In this document: positions 10,891-23,100 of the stretch, one piece after another
Layout: the number at the start of each line of letters is the position of its first letter
Numbering within the stretch: position 1 is the first letter of the stretch
DNA from: Tribonema minus
Lineage: Eukaryota; Sar; Xanthophyceae; Tribonematales; Tribonemataceae
Reading direction: 5' to 3'
Assembly (NCBI GenBank): GCA_017506865.1
Contig: JAFCMP010000530.1
Coordinates: 186,001 to 250,000 of the forward strand
Length of the DNA stretch: 64,000 bases
Position numbers and translations under genes: made by a program
The notes under the pieces: generated by a model
Databases searched by the model: none
Seen by the model: the letters and a program-made list of their open reading frames with translations, nothing else
Told to the model about the DNA's origin: nothing

Positions 10891-13724
10891 GCCTCACGCT
10901 ACCATACACCTGTCGGAGCCGAGGATACGACTGTGCAGCCTGTTTCGACGGGGCACAAATTATCACTGCGACAGGACGAAAGCATGCAACGAGATAAGCG
11001 ATCGGCGCCTGTTCTACAGTAAAGGGCGATGGGAGAGGCTCAAAGGGTGCGGCACACCCTTAGCAGTGCACCGCAACACGCAGCTTGCAAGGTACATACG
11101 CATGAATGGCGCTTCCGATGATCGTGCAAGCAAGCACGATGGCAGGCAACCTAATGCTGAGTCGCTGTAGCTCGGCTTGCTTGCTTGTGGAAACCCGCGG
11201 GGTTTATCCAACCGACAGAAGCTGCAAGTGATAGAGAGAGCAATGGGTGCACCAGGCTAAAAACGCACCTAGGTCGATGTCGGCATAGCTCAGATCTCCT
11301 CAGGCACAGGCCGACCGTGCCGTCGCTGATTTACGCCACGGAGAGGCATTTCAACTTGGTGATTCGAGGGTTTGCAAACCCTAGACAAAGGCCCTTCAAC
11401 TTTGTGATTCGAGGGTTTCGCAAACCCTAGTTCAACTTGAAGTCCTCGAATCAATCTTGTGCGTGTGCACATATGTCAGTGTGTTTTTTTTTTGAAAAGA
11501 AAAATGCAAAACACTTCGGAAAAAAGATGGCAGGCACATTTGTGAGGTGGCGTCGGTGTTCGAAAGCAAAACGAAAATGGTTGCTGGATCTATGCGTTTG
11601 CCAAAACTCTAGTGGTTGCGTACTTTAGTATGGGGAGATGTGGGCTACTGAAGATTGGGGGTCCTACAGTAGGTATGTACGCATTGCATGTCAGGGTCGT
11701 GCGGTGCGTGGTGGCCAGCAGCCCTCATCATGCGTACAGCAATGCAAGCAGTCCAAGTGCAGTCACCAACTCGTGACCGAGGAAAACACAACGGGGGGGG
11801 GGGGGGGCACAGCTTCCTGGGCTTCAGGCTGGATCTCACGGATGTCATGGCCAGCCCGAGGTGGGAAGGCGTCCTACCTGCGAGGGTAGTTCAATCCTAT
11901 AGTATAGCCGTCACCCACTTGTGCGCTGATGATGTAGGCACGACACCTTGACAACAGCCTGCACTGTTCAGTCTGGTTGACGCAGCAGATGACCGTGTGC
12001 AGCGTCAGGATTGCTTCTTTACATCGTATGCGGATGGCGCCATTGTGGTGCTCCCACACAGGTGTTTACCATGTGCGTAAACATGCTGCCAACAAGCCAT
12101 CCTGTTGCAGACAGCAGAGGAGCCCCCCCTGTTGATGCACTTTGCACAGCAATGATGAAGCTGTCCAGAGGGCTGAAGCTGTACACGGACGGTGGCAACA
12201 TGCAGCGCTTTCCGGGTGTCATCATGATCACACGATCGCACATGAAGCGTGATGACGATGCTGCAACATTAATTTGAATGCCGTGCTGCCTGTTACACAG
12301 TGTGACGCAGCAGCATGTATCGCACGAGCAACTGTGGTCACAAAGCATAATCATGCTCCAGTCCACCAACATGGCGTCATGGGTGCATGTCCTTCCCATA
12401 CACACATCATCAACGACACGCATAATGTGCTGACTAAAGCGCAACGCCATGTTGCACCATCCATTGATGCTTGCTTTGGCCAACGCGACCGGTTCATGAG
12501 CGGACAATCACAACAGAATGCCAGGGCTGCCTCATGGATATGGTATGTTCATTCAAAGATGCCCGGGAGGAATAAAGTATGCACAAAAGTAAACCCGTCC
12601 ACAAACCGGCAGCTGTGCTGGAGCAACCTCGGTGGCCTGATCGCGCAAGTCAGTACGACGATCAAAGCGTGATATGTCCATGGCTTTGCCTTGACCGCCG
12701 GCTGGCGAATTGACGTGCGCTCAGTTGTGCTTGCGGGTGATGGGGTCTGCAGGGCAAAAGCCAGGACAGAGTACGTGGTGATGCTGACTGTTGGTGGCCG
12801 CAGAGCAACAAGCCAACTCCAGCATTGAGAAGTGGCCGCTTCACTCTACCCTATCAAGATGAATACCCAAATACAAGCGTAGTTCGACGATCGAAAGCCC
12901 GAGTCTGGTCATCTCATCGAAAACAACTGGTGCCCACAGGAAGGACCTGTGTTGTACTGCAGCCAGCCGAATGACAACAGGGCATCACATAGGCAGCGCA
13001 CGGGCGTCTGGTGGTGAACTGCAAACAAGCATTGCCATCGATATGCAAGTCAGCATCAACTTACTGGCATCCTGGAAGGCGTGCAGATCCCTGCTTGCAG
13101 AAGCCCAGTCCTTCTTGAGGGTCCTCGGCTGAGAGGCTGGCAGGGAGGCAGCAGCGGCGAGACGTTCACCACCGCAGTGTTCGCAACACATACAGCCTAC
13201 ACATTTCATGTCGTCTGAGGATATCATATAACCTTGAAGCAGATGCTGCACCACAGGCTCTCATCAGCCAAGAAGCAGCATTGGTTTTCTTGACGCGTTT
13301 CTGCAGTTTATTTTTGGGCACCACCGTCAAGGCGCCAACAACACTGAGCAACAGCAAAGCGTGCAGCTTCTCGCTCAGAGCGATGATTGAAATCGTCGTC
13401 GGACGCCAAAGGAACAGTCTCTACCGGGTGAGATAAACCACACTACCACTTCACTTCAGACTGCACGCAGCGTTGCAGAACTCGCACTTTTCTTGCTGAC
13501 TCACCAGAGGCGTGGAGCATGCCAAAGAGAACCGTGCTGGTGACAACGAGCGCCATGGGGATCTTCATGGGGGGGATCATGGCTCTGAACTGATGTGTAG
13601 GCTTCCAGGACACTGTAAACCGTGCTTTCTTGCACACACAAAAAAAAGCACGCGCGCTGATGCTCATCCGATGATGAACTGTGAAAATTCGACGACGACG
13701 ACGGGCACACACACACACCAGGCA
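10891..13724. other. Gene-poor stretch between divergent genes
   Basis: It separates the divergently transcribed Zn2Cys6 gene and the phosphoglycerate mutase gene, so both promoters should be in it. Base composition is markedly more AT-rich than the genes. Open frames near 12.0-12.5 kb on both strands have no recognisable family signature or splice context. A 14-base G run sits near 11793. A possible small exon on the minus strand at 13505-13589 is described under findings. Confidence 0.5.
11345..11445. repeat. Paired palindromic telomere-like repeats
   Basis: Two copies, about 44 bp apart, of a unit that starts in a TTCAACTT-type motif followed by gtgattcgagggttt and ends in aaaccctag. The first copy contains the perfect palindrome AGGGTTTGCAAACCCT at about 11368-11383; the second has one extra base at its centre. 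The arms match the plant/algal telomere motif TTTAGGG read in both directions. Confidence 0.75.
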
Positions 13725-16291
13725 ATGGTGCGACCGACTGCAGTCCTGGCTCTGGCGCAGGGGCTATGGCTCTATGGCGATGCTTTCTCATTACCCGGCA
13801 CGCGCATCACAGGCGCGCACACAGCCTCGAGACGGCAACCACAATCGCAACTCATGACGTTCAACTCCGGTGCCAGTTCCCACACCTCCCATCCTGAGGT
13901 ACAGGAGGCGAGGCTGCAAGCACAAGCTAGCAATGAGCCCAAGTATCGAGTGATTTTCATGAGGTGGGTTACAGATGACCACGCCGAACTCACGTGCAAC
14001 TTTTCCCCCTGCAATTGGAGGCCTGATTCTGTGTTTTGGCTGCACTGACTTCAAAAGCTGACCAGAGAGCTGATGCACTGCACAGCAAGTGCTTGCTTCA
14101 GTGCCAAAATTCTGTTGTTCTCTTGATTGTTGGTAGTCAACATGTAGAGCTTTCAGATTTCCATGCTCATGCTGGCAATACCGCTTCACATCGAACGCAG
14201 TATGCTAGCTGCTAAGCTAAGCCCCCGTTTCCTATCCGTATACTGTAGTGGTTGGATGGTCAATTGTAATCTAAACAAGTAGCTTGAGCAAGATTTGATC
14301 ACCATATCATGGCTTAGGGCAAGCAACTTTGCGCACGCTTGACCAATGTAAACACATTTGTGTTCGTGGCACCAGCGTGACGTCGAGGCATATGCCGGTT
14401 GCATGCTCGATTGCCGTGACTGGATCTCTTCCTGGTTGATTGAAGGCATGATATCTCTGCACGCGCGGCACGAGCTCCATGCGCGTTGATGCCTGGGACC
14501 CTCACCACCTGTGTGACTCAATCACACCGTTCAGCAAGGGTGCGCTCCAGTTCATATTGACATGTCATGTGCTCGGTGCGTGATGCTTTTTACGTGGTTG
14601 GCTGGCATTGCTGTCGCTTTGCCGTACTAGTGCATTGTGTGACAAGCATCGCCCCAAAGCCAGCTGTCACTGCCAAAAATCCAGGAGCTGCCGCCGGGAT
14701 AGCGATGGAATTGCGCATTCGCCGCACCATCATCGTATTCTGCTGCTGCAGACAACATCCACTTGCGCTGCTGCTGCAGCCGCATGCGCGCACACCTCTC
14801 CAGAGCCAGATGCATCACCAAAGTACCCTCTGCGCACGGCCCGTCCTCTCTCTCAGGCACGGCGAATCCACGTACAACGCGGAGGGGCGGTTCATCGGCT
14901 GGGCGGACCCCCCGCTGACGGAGCGCGGAGAGGAGGAGGCGCGGCGGGCGGCGCACGCGCTGCGCGAGCACGGCTTCGCCGACGCCATAGATGACATCTT
15001 TGTCAGCTACTTGCGGCGCAGCATCAAGTCGGGCTGGATCATTGCAGACGAGCTCGGGTGCTCGCACGTCCCCGTGAACAGCGACTGGCGCCTGAACGAG
15101 CAGATGTGAGCGGTCTGTCGAGGTGGATGTTAAATGCGCGTTGTCACTGCACAGCGCAGGCGCTGCCACAGGTACCTATGCGTGTCTGGGTGCAGTGCCT
15201 CCAGCAGCTTGTGCAGAGCCAGGAGAAGTCAGCCTGTGGCCCTCAGGCCACCAGTGAATATGCATCGCTGCACGGCCACGTCACAGCGCCTGCACTTTCT
15301 GGGACACCTTCGAGCTGCTTCAATGCTGCTCGTCTCGGTCGCAATGTTTCTCAAGGCGGACAAGCGCTGTACGCGCCGGACCGCTTAGTTTCACAGTCTC
15401 ATCTGCGTGCAATGCGCTGTAGTTTCCGCCATGTCGTTATTGTAGCGCTCGTGCGCTGCAAGACGCTTTGTGCACATTCTGCACGCAGTCATGAGCCGCG
15501 CCTTGCAGCTCGCGCACCTTGCAGCTCGGGCGCGCACTGCAGCAGGTCTGCCTGTTGGCGTGCGTGCACACGCCCTCGTCACTGCCCGTCCCACCGCTCT
15601 CGCGCGGTCATGCCGCACGGCCGCTACTGTATGTAGCTGCCCGCGCGCATCGCTCACGACGCGCGCGGCCCTCCCGCCTCCCTCCCGCGCCGCGCCGCGC
15701 AGGTACGGCATGCTGCAGGGGCGCCTGAAGCGCGACGTCGCGCACGAGCACGGCGTCGACCTCACGCAGAAGTGGCGCCGCTCGTACGACATTGCGCCGC
15801 CCGCGGTGGCGGGCGCGCGCGGCTACTTCCCCGCGGGAGATGCCAAGTACGCCGAGCTGACAGACGACGATGCGCCGGAGTCGTGGTGCGGCAGCGCGCA
15901 GACGGAGAGCCTCAAGGACACGCAGGCGCGCGCGTGGAGGCTGTGGAAGGAGCGCATCGCGCCGCGCGCGCGCGCGGGACGCACGTCGCTTGTCGTCGGC
16001 CACGGCAACGTCATCCGCGCGATGCTCAAGCGCCTGGATGGCATCGGCAATGAGCGCCTGCGCGAGGTCTGCATCCCGCGGGCCGTTCCGCTGGTGTACG
16101 AGCTGGACGCTGAGATGCGCCCTGTGCGCTCCGCGTACGCCTTCGGCGCGCTGTCGGGGTACTTCCTCGCGAACCCTAAGCAGATCGCCGCCGCGCTCAA
16201 GATCGAGTCCACGGAGGCGCAGCTCGGCCTGCGCGCGGGCGCGGACCCCGGGGAGACGAGCAGCAGCAGCGGCTCGTTCGCCGCAAGTTGA
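13725..16291 (+). CDS. Phosphoglycerate mutase, cofactor (2,3-BPG)-dependent type
   Basis: Interconverts 3- and 2-phosphoglycerate in glycolysis and gluconeogenesis through a phosphohistidine intermediate. Three exons: 13725-13963, 14857-15105 and 15703-16291; both introns are GT-AG (GTGGGT and GTGAGC donors) and the frame closes to 358 residues. The catalytic RHGES motif is split exactly by intron 1, with the arginine codon shared between exons 1 and 2. It is followed by FIGWADPPLTERG and, across intron 2, by NEQMYGMLQG, equivalent to the family's NERHYGALQG but with Met in place of the usual His. The second catalytic histidine is in the VVGHGNVIRA motif of exon 3. About 75 residues precede the mutase domain; they are Ala/Ser/Thr/Gln-rich and could be an organelle-targeting extension, with the start uncertain (an in-frame ATG also lies at 13512). 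The Ser-rich C-terminus after NPKQIAAALKIE is not part of the core domain. Confidence 0.9.
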
Positions 16292-17111
16292 AGTTTGCTC
16301 GTCCGCCGTGGTTTGTAGGCCTGCTGCCCTTGCGTACTGACGCTGCTGTCGCTGGCGCAGTGCGCATCGCACTTACTCCGCCCTTGTGTCTTTGTGCCGT
16401 TGCATTTATGGTGTATCAGTAGTTTCTTCATGTCATGCGTTTCACAGGGCCAGCCCGGGTGGGCGGCCCTTGTATATGATGCAGTCGGCCCTGCGGTGCT
16501 GCTCCGTACTGTAGTACCTACTACTTTGGAAGCGTTGACATTCATGAATCAGTCGATTACCTGCTGACGAGCGGAACGCGCCGTCATGCACACAGAAGCA
16601 ACACACGCTGGAAACCGCGCAAAGCATTGAACAATAAAACACGTATGCTAGTTGGCTAGGCCTTTCTTGCTTTTGGTGGTCCGTCTGCCGATGCATTGCT
16701 GCGACTATGCATTCGCATGCTCACATTGGCACTCCGTGGACCATTTCAATATCTGGTCAACACTCATTGACTTCATGCCATGTGCTGAATACGAACGAAT
16801 AGGATATGATATACACTCATTGACTTCATGCCATGTGCTGAATACGAACGAATAGGATATGATGTGTCCACCATGGTGGACGGCCGTGCTCAACTTTCAT
16901 CACGGCAGTGCTCAGTTGTCTCGCTGCTCGCCGTGTCGACTCAGTGCTGTAGTGTGCTGCAGGATTGGAGGATTGCTGACAAGTGCTGTTATCGGCGCTG
17001 CACCACTGCAGCAGTGGCTTACAGGGATCGCCGCTGGTGTGGCAGGCCCGCAACCCTTCAAGATCTTCCAGAGCAGAGCTAGGCAGCCAGCAAGTGGTGG
17101 CGGTCGTGGTC
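16292..17111. other. Intergenic spacer with a 53-bp tandem repeat
   Basis: No exon is supported. It begins directly in an AAGTTGAAGTTT motif overlapping the mutase stop codon. The piece 16761-16866 is a tandem duplication with a period of 53 bp (cactcattgacttcatgcca at 16761 and 16814). The right part should carry the promoter and 5' UTR of the RNA-binding protein gene; the open frame there extends upstream of the chosen ATG to 16983. Confidence 0.55.
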
Positions 17112-20100
17112 ATGGTTCGCAAGAGCTCTGTGGCGGATGTTGGCGAAGTGGCCATTGATGATGTGCCAAATCTCAAGGTGGCGCAGCTCAGGCCGATGCT
17201 GGCTGCACGCAAGCTGTCCACCGATGGCCAGAAGGCAGCGCTGGTGGCAAGGTTGCAGGCTGCCTTGAAGGAGCAGGACGGAGGCGGAGGGGAGGCTGGA
17301 GAGGGCGGTGGGGATGAGCCCGCTGCGGAGCCTGAGGCTGCAGCAGCAGCTGCGGAGCCTATGGACACTGAGCCGTCCAATGGCGCCGCTGCCGAGGCCC
17401 CCCAGTCACCAGCAGGGGGCGCCAAGCGCACACGAGGCAAGGGATCGAAGGAAGATACTCCGGCTCCTGCAGTCAGGTCCGCCGGTCGCAGGACCAAGGC
17501 AGCCGCTGCTGCTGAAGACGCCCCCGTGTCGCCCAAGGCGGCCAAGCGCGGCAAGCGCTCTGCAGAGGCGAAGGACGATGACAAGGATACGGAGGAGCCG
17601 GCCCCTGAAGCTGCTGCAGAGCCCGCCGCCAAGCGCGCCAGGGCAGCCACTGCGGCGGCGGCGAAGGCGGAGGAGGCGCCTGCAGCCAAGGAGGAGCCCG
17701 CAGCAGCACCAGTAGCAGCCGCGGAGCCGACGCCGGCGGCCGCGCCGGCTGCAACAGCAGTGCCCGCGGGCGCACCAGCGCCTGCAGGCGAGGCGCCTGC
17801 CGCTGCAGCAACAAAGCCTTTGCCCGCCAGCAAGGCGGCGATGGCCAAGCGAGCGGCGAGCAGCAAGGACGCCGCTGCCGAGCCTGAGGAGTCGGTGCAG
17901 GACATGGACCAGAGCAGCGACGACGCCAAGCCCGCGGCAGCCAAGGCGGCGGCGCCGCCGCCGGCGACGGCGCTGCCGGTCATGCTGTCAAACCGCGAGA
18001 TCCTCGTCGACAGGATCCCCAGCACACTGGGCGACGCGGACGTCGCGCTGCTGCTCGCGCACAGCGGCCCCAAGCCGGAGACGTTCGCCGTCTTCCGCGA
18101 CAAGGCGGGCGTGAGCCAGGGCGTCGCGTGGGCGCGCTTCGCCAAGCCGGACATCGCGCGCGGCGTCGTCGCGGCGCTCGACGGCCGCACCGTCTCGATG
18201 GGCCGCGTCCACGAACGCATCGCCAAGGCGGAGCGGCGCCAGCGGGAGATCCAGGAGAAGAAGGACACGGAGGCCGCCGCCGCCGCCGCCGCCGCTGCCG
18301 ACGCTGCCGACGAGGAAGCGAAGAAGGGCGGCGACGCGGCGTCGACCCCCGGAGAAGCAGCGAAGGAGGGCGGCGACGCTGCGCCGGCGGTGGACGCCAA
18401 GCCGGAGGCAGCACCTGCGGCGAAAGACGGCGACGTGAAGGTGGAGGGGGCGCCTGCAGCGGCCGCTGCTGCGACCGCGACCAAGGGCGAGCCCGCGGCA
18501 GTCACTGTGGACGCGCCGAAGGAGGAGCCAGCAGCGGCAGCGCCGGCGGCGGCCGCCACCGCAGAAGGCGCGGCGACGCCAGAGCCCGCCGCCGCTGCTG
18601 CTGCGCCCGCGGAGGCCGCCAAGACGGGCGCCGACGCCAAGCCCGACGGCGCCGCCAACAAGGAGGGCGATGACAAGTCGGCGAAGAAGGACGCGGCGGA
18701 CGGCGCGAGCGAGCGCGCGGCGTCGGAGCGCGAGAAGGACCCGGCGTGGCGCTGCGACGCGCGCGTCGTCGACGCGAACGTCGTGCTCGTGCTCGCGGGC
18801 GTGCCGGCGGCGTGGACGGATGACTGCGCGGGCATCGCAGCGGCGCTCGACGCGCTCAACTGGAGCAGCGTCGCCGCGGGCGCGGGGCTCTCGGCGCTGC
18901 GCTGCGAGCTGCTGCCGACGGTCGGCGACGGCAGCGGGGGTGGCGCTGGCGGCGGCGACGGCGCGGGCAAGGCGGCGGTGCTGATGCGCACGCGCTCGGC
19001 GCTGCGGGACGCGGAGGCGCGCTGGTGCGTGGAGGACGCGCCCAAGCTGGAGGTGAGCGCGGCCGGCTCCAGCAGCAGTGCTCAGGGGGCGCATGTGTGT
19101 ACGCATGTGTTTGACGGTGCAGCTCATGAGTGCCAGGCACAAAGTGTTGTGGGGATGGCGTGCGTCATCCTCACTTAGGCAGCCACGCATGACCTGTTGC
19201 AGTCGGCTGTGCGCGGTCATGATAGCATTTAGCGGCAAGTGCGATCTGCCATCAGCAGTGCGTTGCTGTGCGCAGATGCACATGGGGCTTAGCACGTGCT
19301 CGGTATCACCATCAGGCCAGCAGGCAATTTCGATCGCAGGGGTTCAACCCTTCATGTGCATTTGCCCTTCTTGTACGTTTCTAGCTGCTGCTGCTGCTGC
19401 TGACAGCAGTCAAGCTGTGCACATCCAACCGTTGAGGTTCAAAGGCGTTTCATCGTTTGTGTTGCAGAACACGCAGTACAGCAGCCCATGGTCATCTATG
19501 ACTCTTTATTAAGGACCCTGCACTCTCCACCGTCATATACTGTACCACTGAACTATTGCATACAAGGACGGCTGTCTGTCCATGAAATCATTTGTCGCAG
19601 TGTGAAGTTGAAGTATCACGCGCTGTAATGAATACATACAGTACTTGAGATGCAACAAACGACGAGCAAGTCTGATGCCAGATACTGCCATCTCTGTCAC
19701 CGTCGGTTGGAGACCTGCAGATGCTTCCTCGTGAGCAAGCTCCCCATGTCAAACCTCAACAGTTGATTACATTGCGCAGATCACATCGTGCAGAGCAGGA
19801 ATTACTGCTCGCATCATGCACTTTTGTGCGCCCTGTAGGCCTGTTGTTGATCGCGCATCAGGCGGTGCAAGTCGCTATCAACGGAGGCACAGAACGGCGC
19901 GCAGCGCCCCCTGCGGCAAACAGGCTCCTCTCGCGTCCATCTATGACGCGACGCCCCTTGTGGCTGACCTCTGCACCTATCAAAGCAAGTGCTCAGCGGC
20001 TGGCCAACACAAAGCTGCAACGGCACCAACTTCACATCGTATTCATGTCATAGGCGTAGTGCGGGCGCCCATTGGCAATCATCATGCCGAAATCGCAGCG

Positions 20101-23100
20101 CGCACGCGTCAGCCCCAGTTCTTCACGTCGATCGGCTCAGCTCACACCCACCGTCCCCCTTGCATATGTACCCCCACCGTCATCGCAGGCGGACGGCGTC
20201 ACGCTGAGCGTCGAGAAGGGCGGCGCCTTCGCGCTGGCGGAGGCGGCGGCGATGATGCGCGTCAAGTCCATCTACATTGACAACGCGGACCCGCCCATCA
20301 CCGAGTCGCTGCTGAAGATGGCGTTCAGCAAGTACGGCAACGTCGATAAGGTGAGAGAGCGGTCGCTTGCGCGCGGCATCCGCGTGCGGGAATAGCAACT
20401 GAACGCAACGGCAGGCACGTACGTGGTTTCGCACTGAGAGCCTATGTTTTCCAGGGGGATACTGTTAGCCCCCCCCCCCCCTGGTGAATCTGTCCACCTC
20501 TGCCATGCATTGAGGTTATGATGTTGTATTGCAAACACCTTCAGAAACTTCACTGCGTTTAGTTTTTGGATGCGTTGTTGGCCCCCACAACACTACATGT
20601 ACTTCAAGAAGTACCAAACGCATATGGTGTCAACACAATACCAATTGCGCCTGCTGCTGGCTCGGCACAATTAGCTGCACATATACTGCGGACCTAAACT
20701 TAGCTTGGCCAAATTATTGGAGTTGAAGCGGTTTCGCGGAGCATGGCTCAGGTCACAATATACGTACATGGTGCATGTTTGACGAGCAATCACCCGCTCT
20801 TCACAGCACACCAGTATGCTCTGCAACAGCGGTTGCAACTGTGCTGCTCGCACTCTCCCTGCAAGGAGCGGCTCACGCGCGTCGATTGCAGCACCGCGCA
20901 GTCGCTGCCGCGCCGCACATCACAACCATGTGTGAAGACGTATTCTGCGAGCAGTGCTCAACCCCCACCCCCCCCCCCCCCCCCCCCCCCCCCCCGGCGC
21001 GCTCGCGTGCAGATCGTGCACAAGCCCAAAGACGCGTCGTGGCGCGACAAGGGCGCCGCCAAGGACGCCGCCAAGGAGAAGCCGCGCTTCTACGCGACGA
21101 TTCAGTTCCGCAACAACGACCAGGCGCGCGCGGCGGTCGCGGGGATGCACGGCGAGATGCTGGAGGGCAAGAAGCTGGAAGTGACGCTCCACAAGGACGC
21201 GGACGCGGGCCGCCGCAGGCACCGCGACGACCACAGGTGTGTGGCGCGCCGCTGCGCAGTCAGTACAGTAGCGCTGCACCGGCGGTGTGCTACGGCGCGA
21301 GTGCCGCGCCATGATGTTGCGCGGTGCAGTGCGCTCAGTTCTGTGCTCATCCAGCTTCAAGTGCCTATGTCGTTGTGCTGCTGCGCGAGTACCCTTGTGG
21401 CTATTGCGGCAGTCACCGCTGCGGTGACTGCCGCCCTGTCATGCTCTGTGAGGCGTAAACTGTTTTGGGCTTTTTTTCTTCTAGTTGAAGTCACTGACAG
21501 GATGAGCAGCTGATTGGCGATCGCACGGCTCTACCGGCAGCTTCACGTGCGGAGGGTGCTCAGCACTCATGCAGCAACTTCCTGATGTATGGAGACCGGC
21601 TTGGTTGAGGACACTGCATCGCCAATGCAAAGCTAAAGCACGCAGCACGCACATGCCATGGCGTGAACATTGTACAGGCATGTAGCACCAGAATGCGCGG
21701 CAGCGCTCAGCAACTATGGCAGCTTACATGACGTGGAGGGGTCTGCACTCATTTTTCGTGCTGATGTTACTTCCTGTGCTTGTGCCGAAACAGGGACCGC
21801 TCAGGCAGGGGCGGCAGGTCCAGGTCGAGGGACCGGGGCTACCGCAGGTGAGATGCGTAGTTTGAATGGACTACACACGATATCTTCTGTCTGCGAGAGT
21901 TGTCTTGGTCGTTGACGTCGTTGCACCACAGCAATGAGCGTTGTGTCAGTGCCTCTGGACAATGGACAGTCACCCCTTGCCATGTTGAAGTATCAGTAGT
22001 TTGAGTTCAACAGAAGCAAGGCACCTCGGTATAGGCACGTTGTATGCTGAAGTTCTACATGTTTGGCGTCCGATTAAAGTTTTGGTCAACAGGTGCAAGG
22101 CAACTTGTACCTTTAGGCGGATGCATCTGCAGCATGTCCTACGAGTTTGGTATGTAGCGAACTTCAAGCAGAAGTTGACCATTAAGGCTGCGGTGGGTCA
22201 GTTTCCCAAGAAATAGAAGTGGGATAAGTCAAGCGCTGAGAGCGCTGAGGCGCTTCAATTAACGTGGTTCGCAGAGTAAGTGCTGCTGAGTTGCATGTGA
22301 GCAATTTTCACAGCCCCCCCCATGGCGCCGTCCCATGCATCTTCAAATCCATCTTTGCAGCAGTGTTTACTTATGACGTCAGCGCAGGCAGTGGACAACC
22401 CACACCAGCTTGCGAAGTGTGATGTACATTTCATGATTGGCTCACGTCATCAAAGCACTTGCGACTCCAGCAGTACGCCAAAGCGTGAGTTGGCCTTCTG
22501 TACATACTCTTTGTCATCACATTAATTTGCGCTGCGATCTTCCTTGAAGCGCGTAGTTGTAGTATGCAGCTGTGATGCCTTTGACAACCTCTAGAGATCA
22601 GCTTGTGAAGTGTGATGTACATTGAATGATTGACTCGTGTCATAATCATCATCGCGAGCTCAGCAGTACGTCATAGCCTGAATTGGACTTCTGTCCATAC
22701 TCTTGGTCATCTTGCACTGCGACCTTCTTCGAAGACGCGTCGTTGTAGTAGGCAGCTGTAGCGCCACTGCCTTAAAGCTACATGCCACGTGCGCACTCAC
22801 CAATGGCGATGTGGAGGATTGCCGCCACATGCACACGCACTCCTGCACGAATCCCCCGCAATCTCATCGTGCGCGGGTACCACAACACCTACACGCCAGC
22901 ATCTCTCGCAGTGCCACACGCACGCTGACGCTGCGCCGCCGTCCCAATCTCCGCAACGCGCGCGTGCGCAGCCGCCGCGACTACCGCTCCGAGGCGGGCT
23001 CGCGCAGGGACAGCAGGGAGCGGCGCAGGGGCGACAGCCGCGGCCGCTCGCGCTCGCGCGACCGCCCCGCGCTCGGCACCGGCAAGGGCAGCTTGGGCAT

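Noticed and set aside
12011-12507. Open frames on both strands (88 and 162 codons)
   Set aside because: Overlapping on opposite strands, no family motif, no splice context and no GC-rich codon use like the confirmed genes.
16826-19045. 739-codon open frame on the minus strand
   Set aside because: It is the antisense of the Ala/Glu-rich exon 1 of the SAP/RRM gene. Its Ser/Ala composition is the mirror of GCN codons, while the plus strand carries recognisable SAP and RRM motifs and in-phase splicing.
17988-19295. 435-codon minus-strand frame rich in Arg and Leu
   Set aside because: Second antisense shadow of the RNA-binding protein exon 1.
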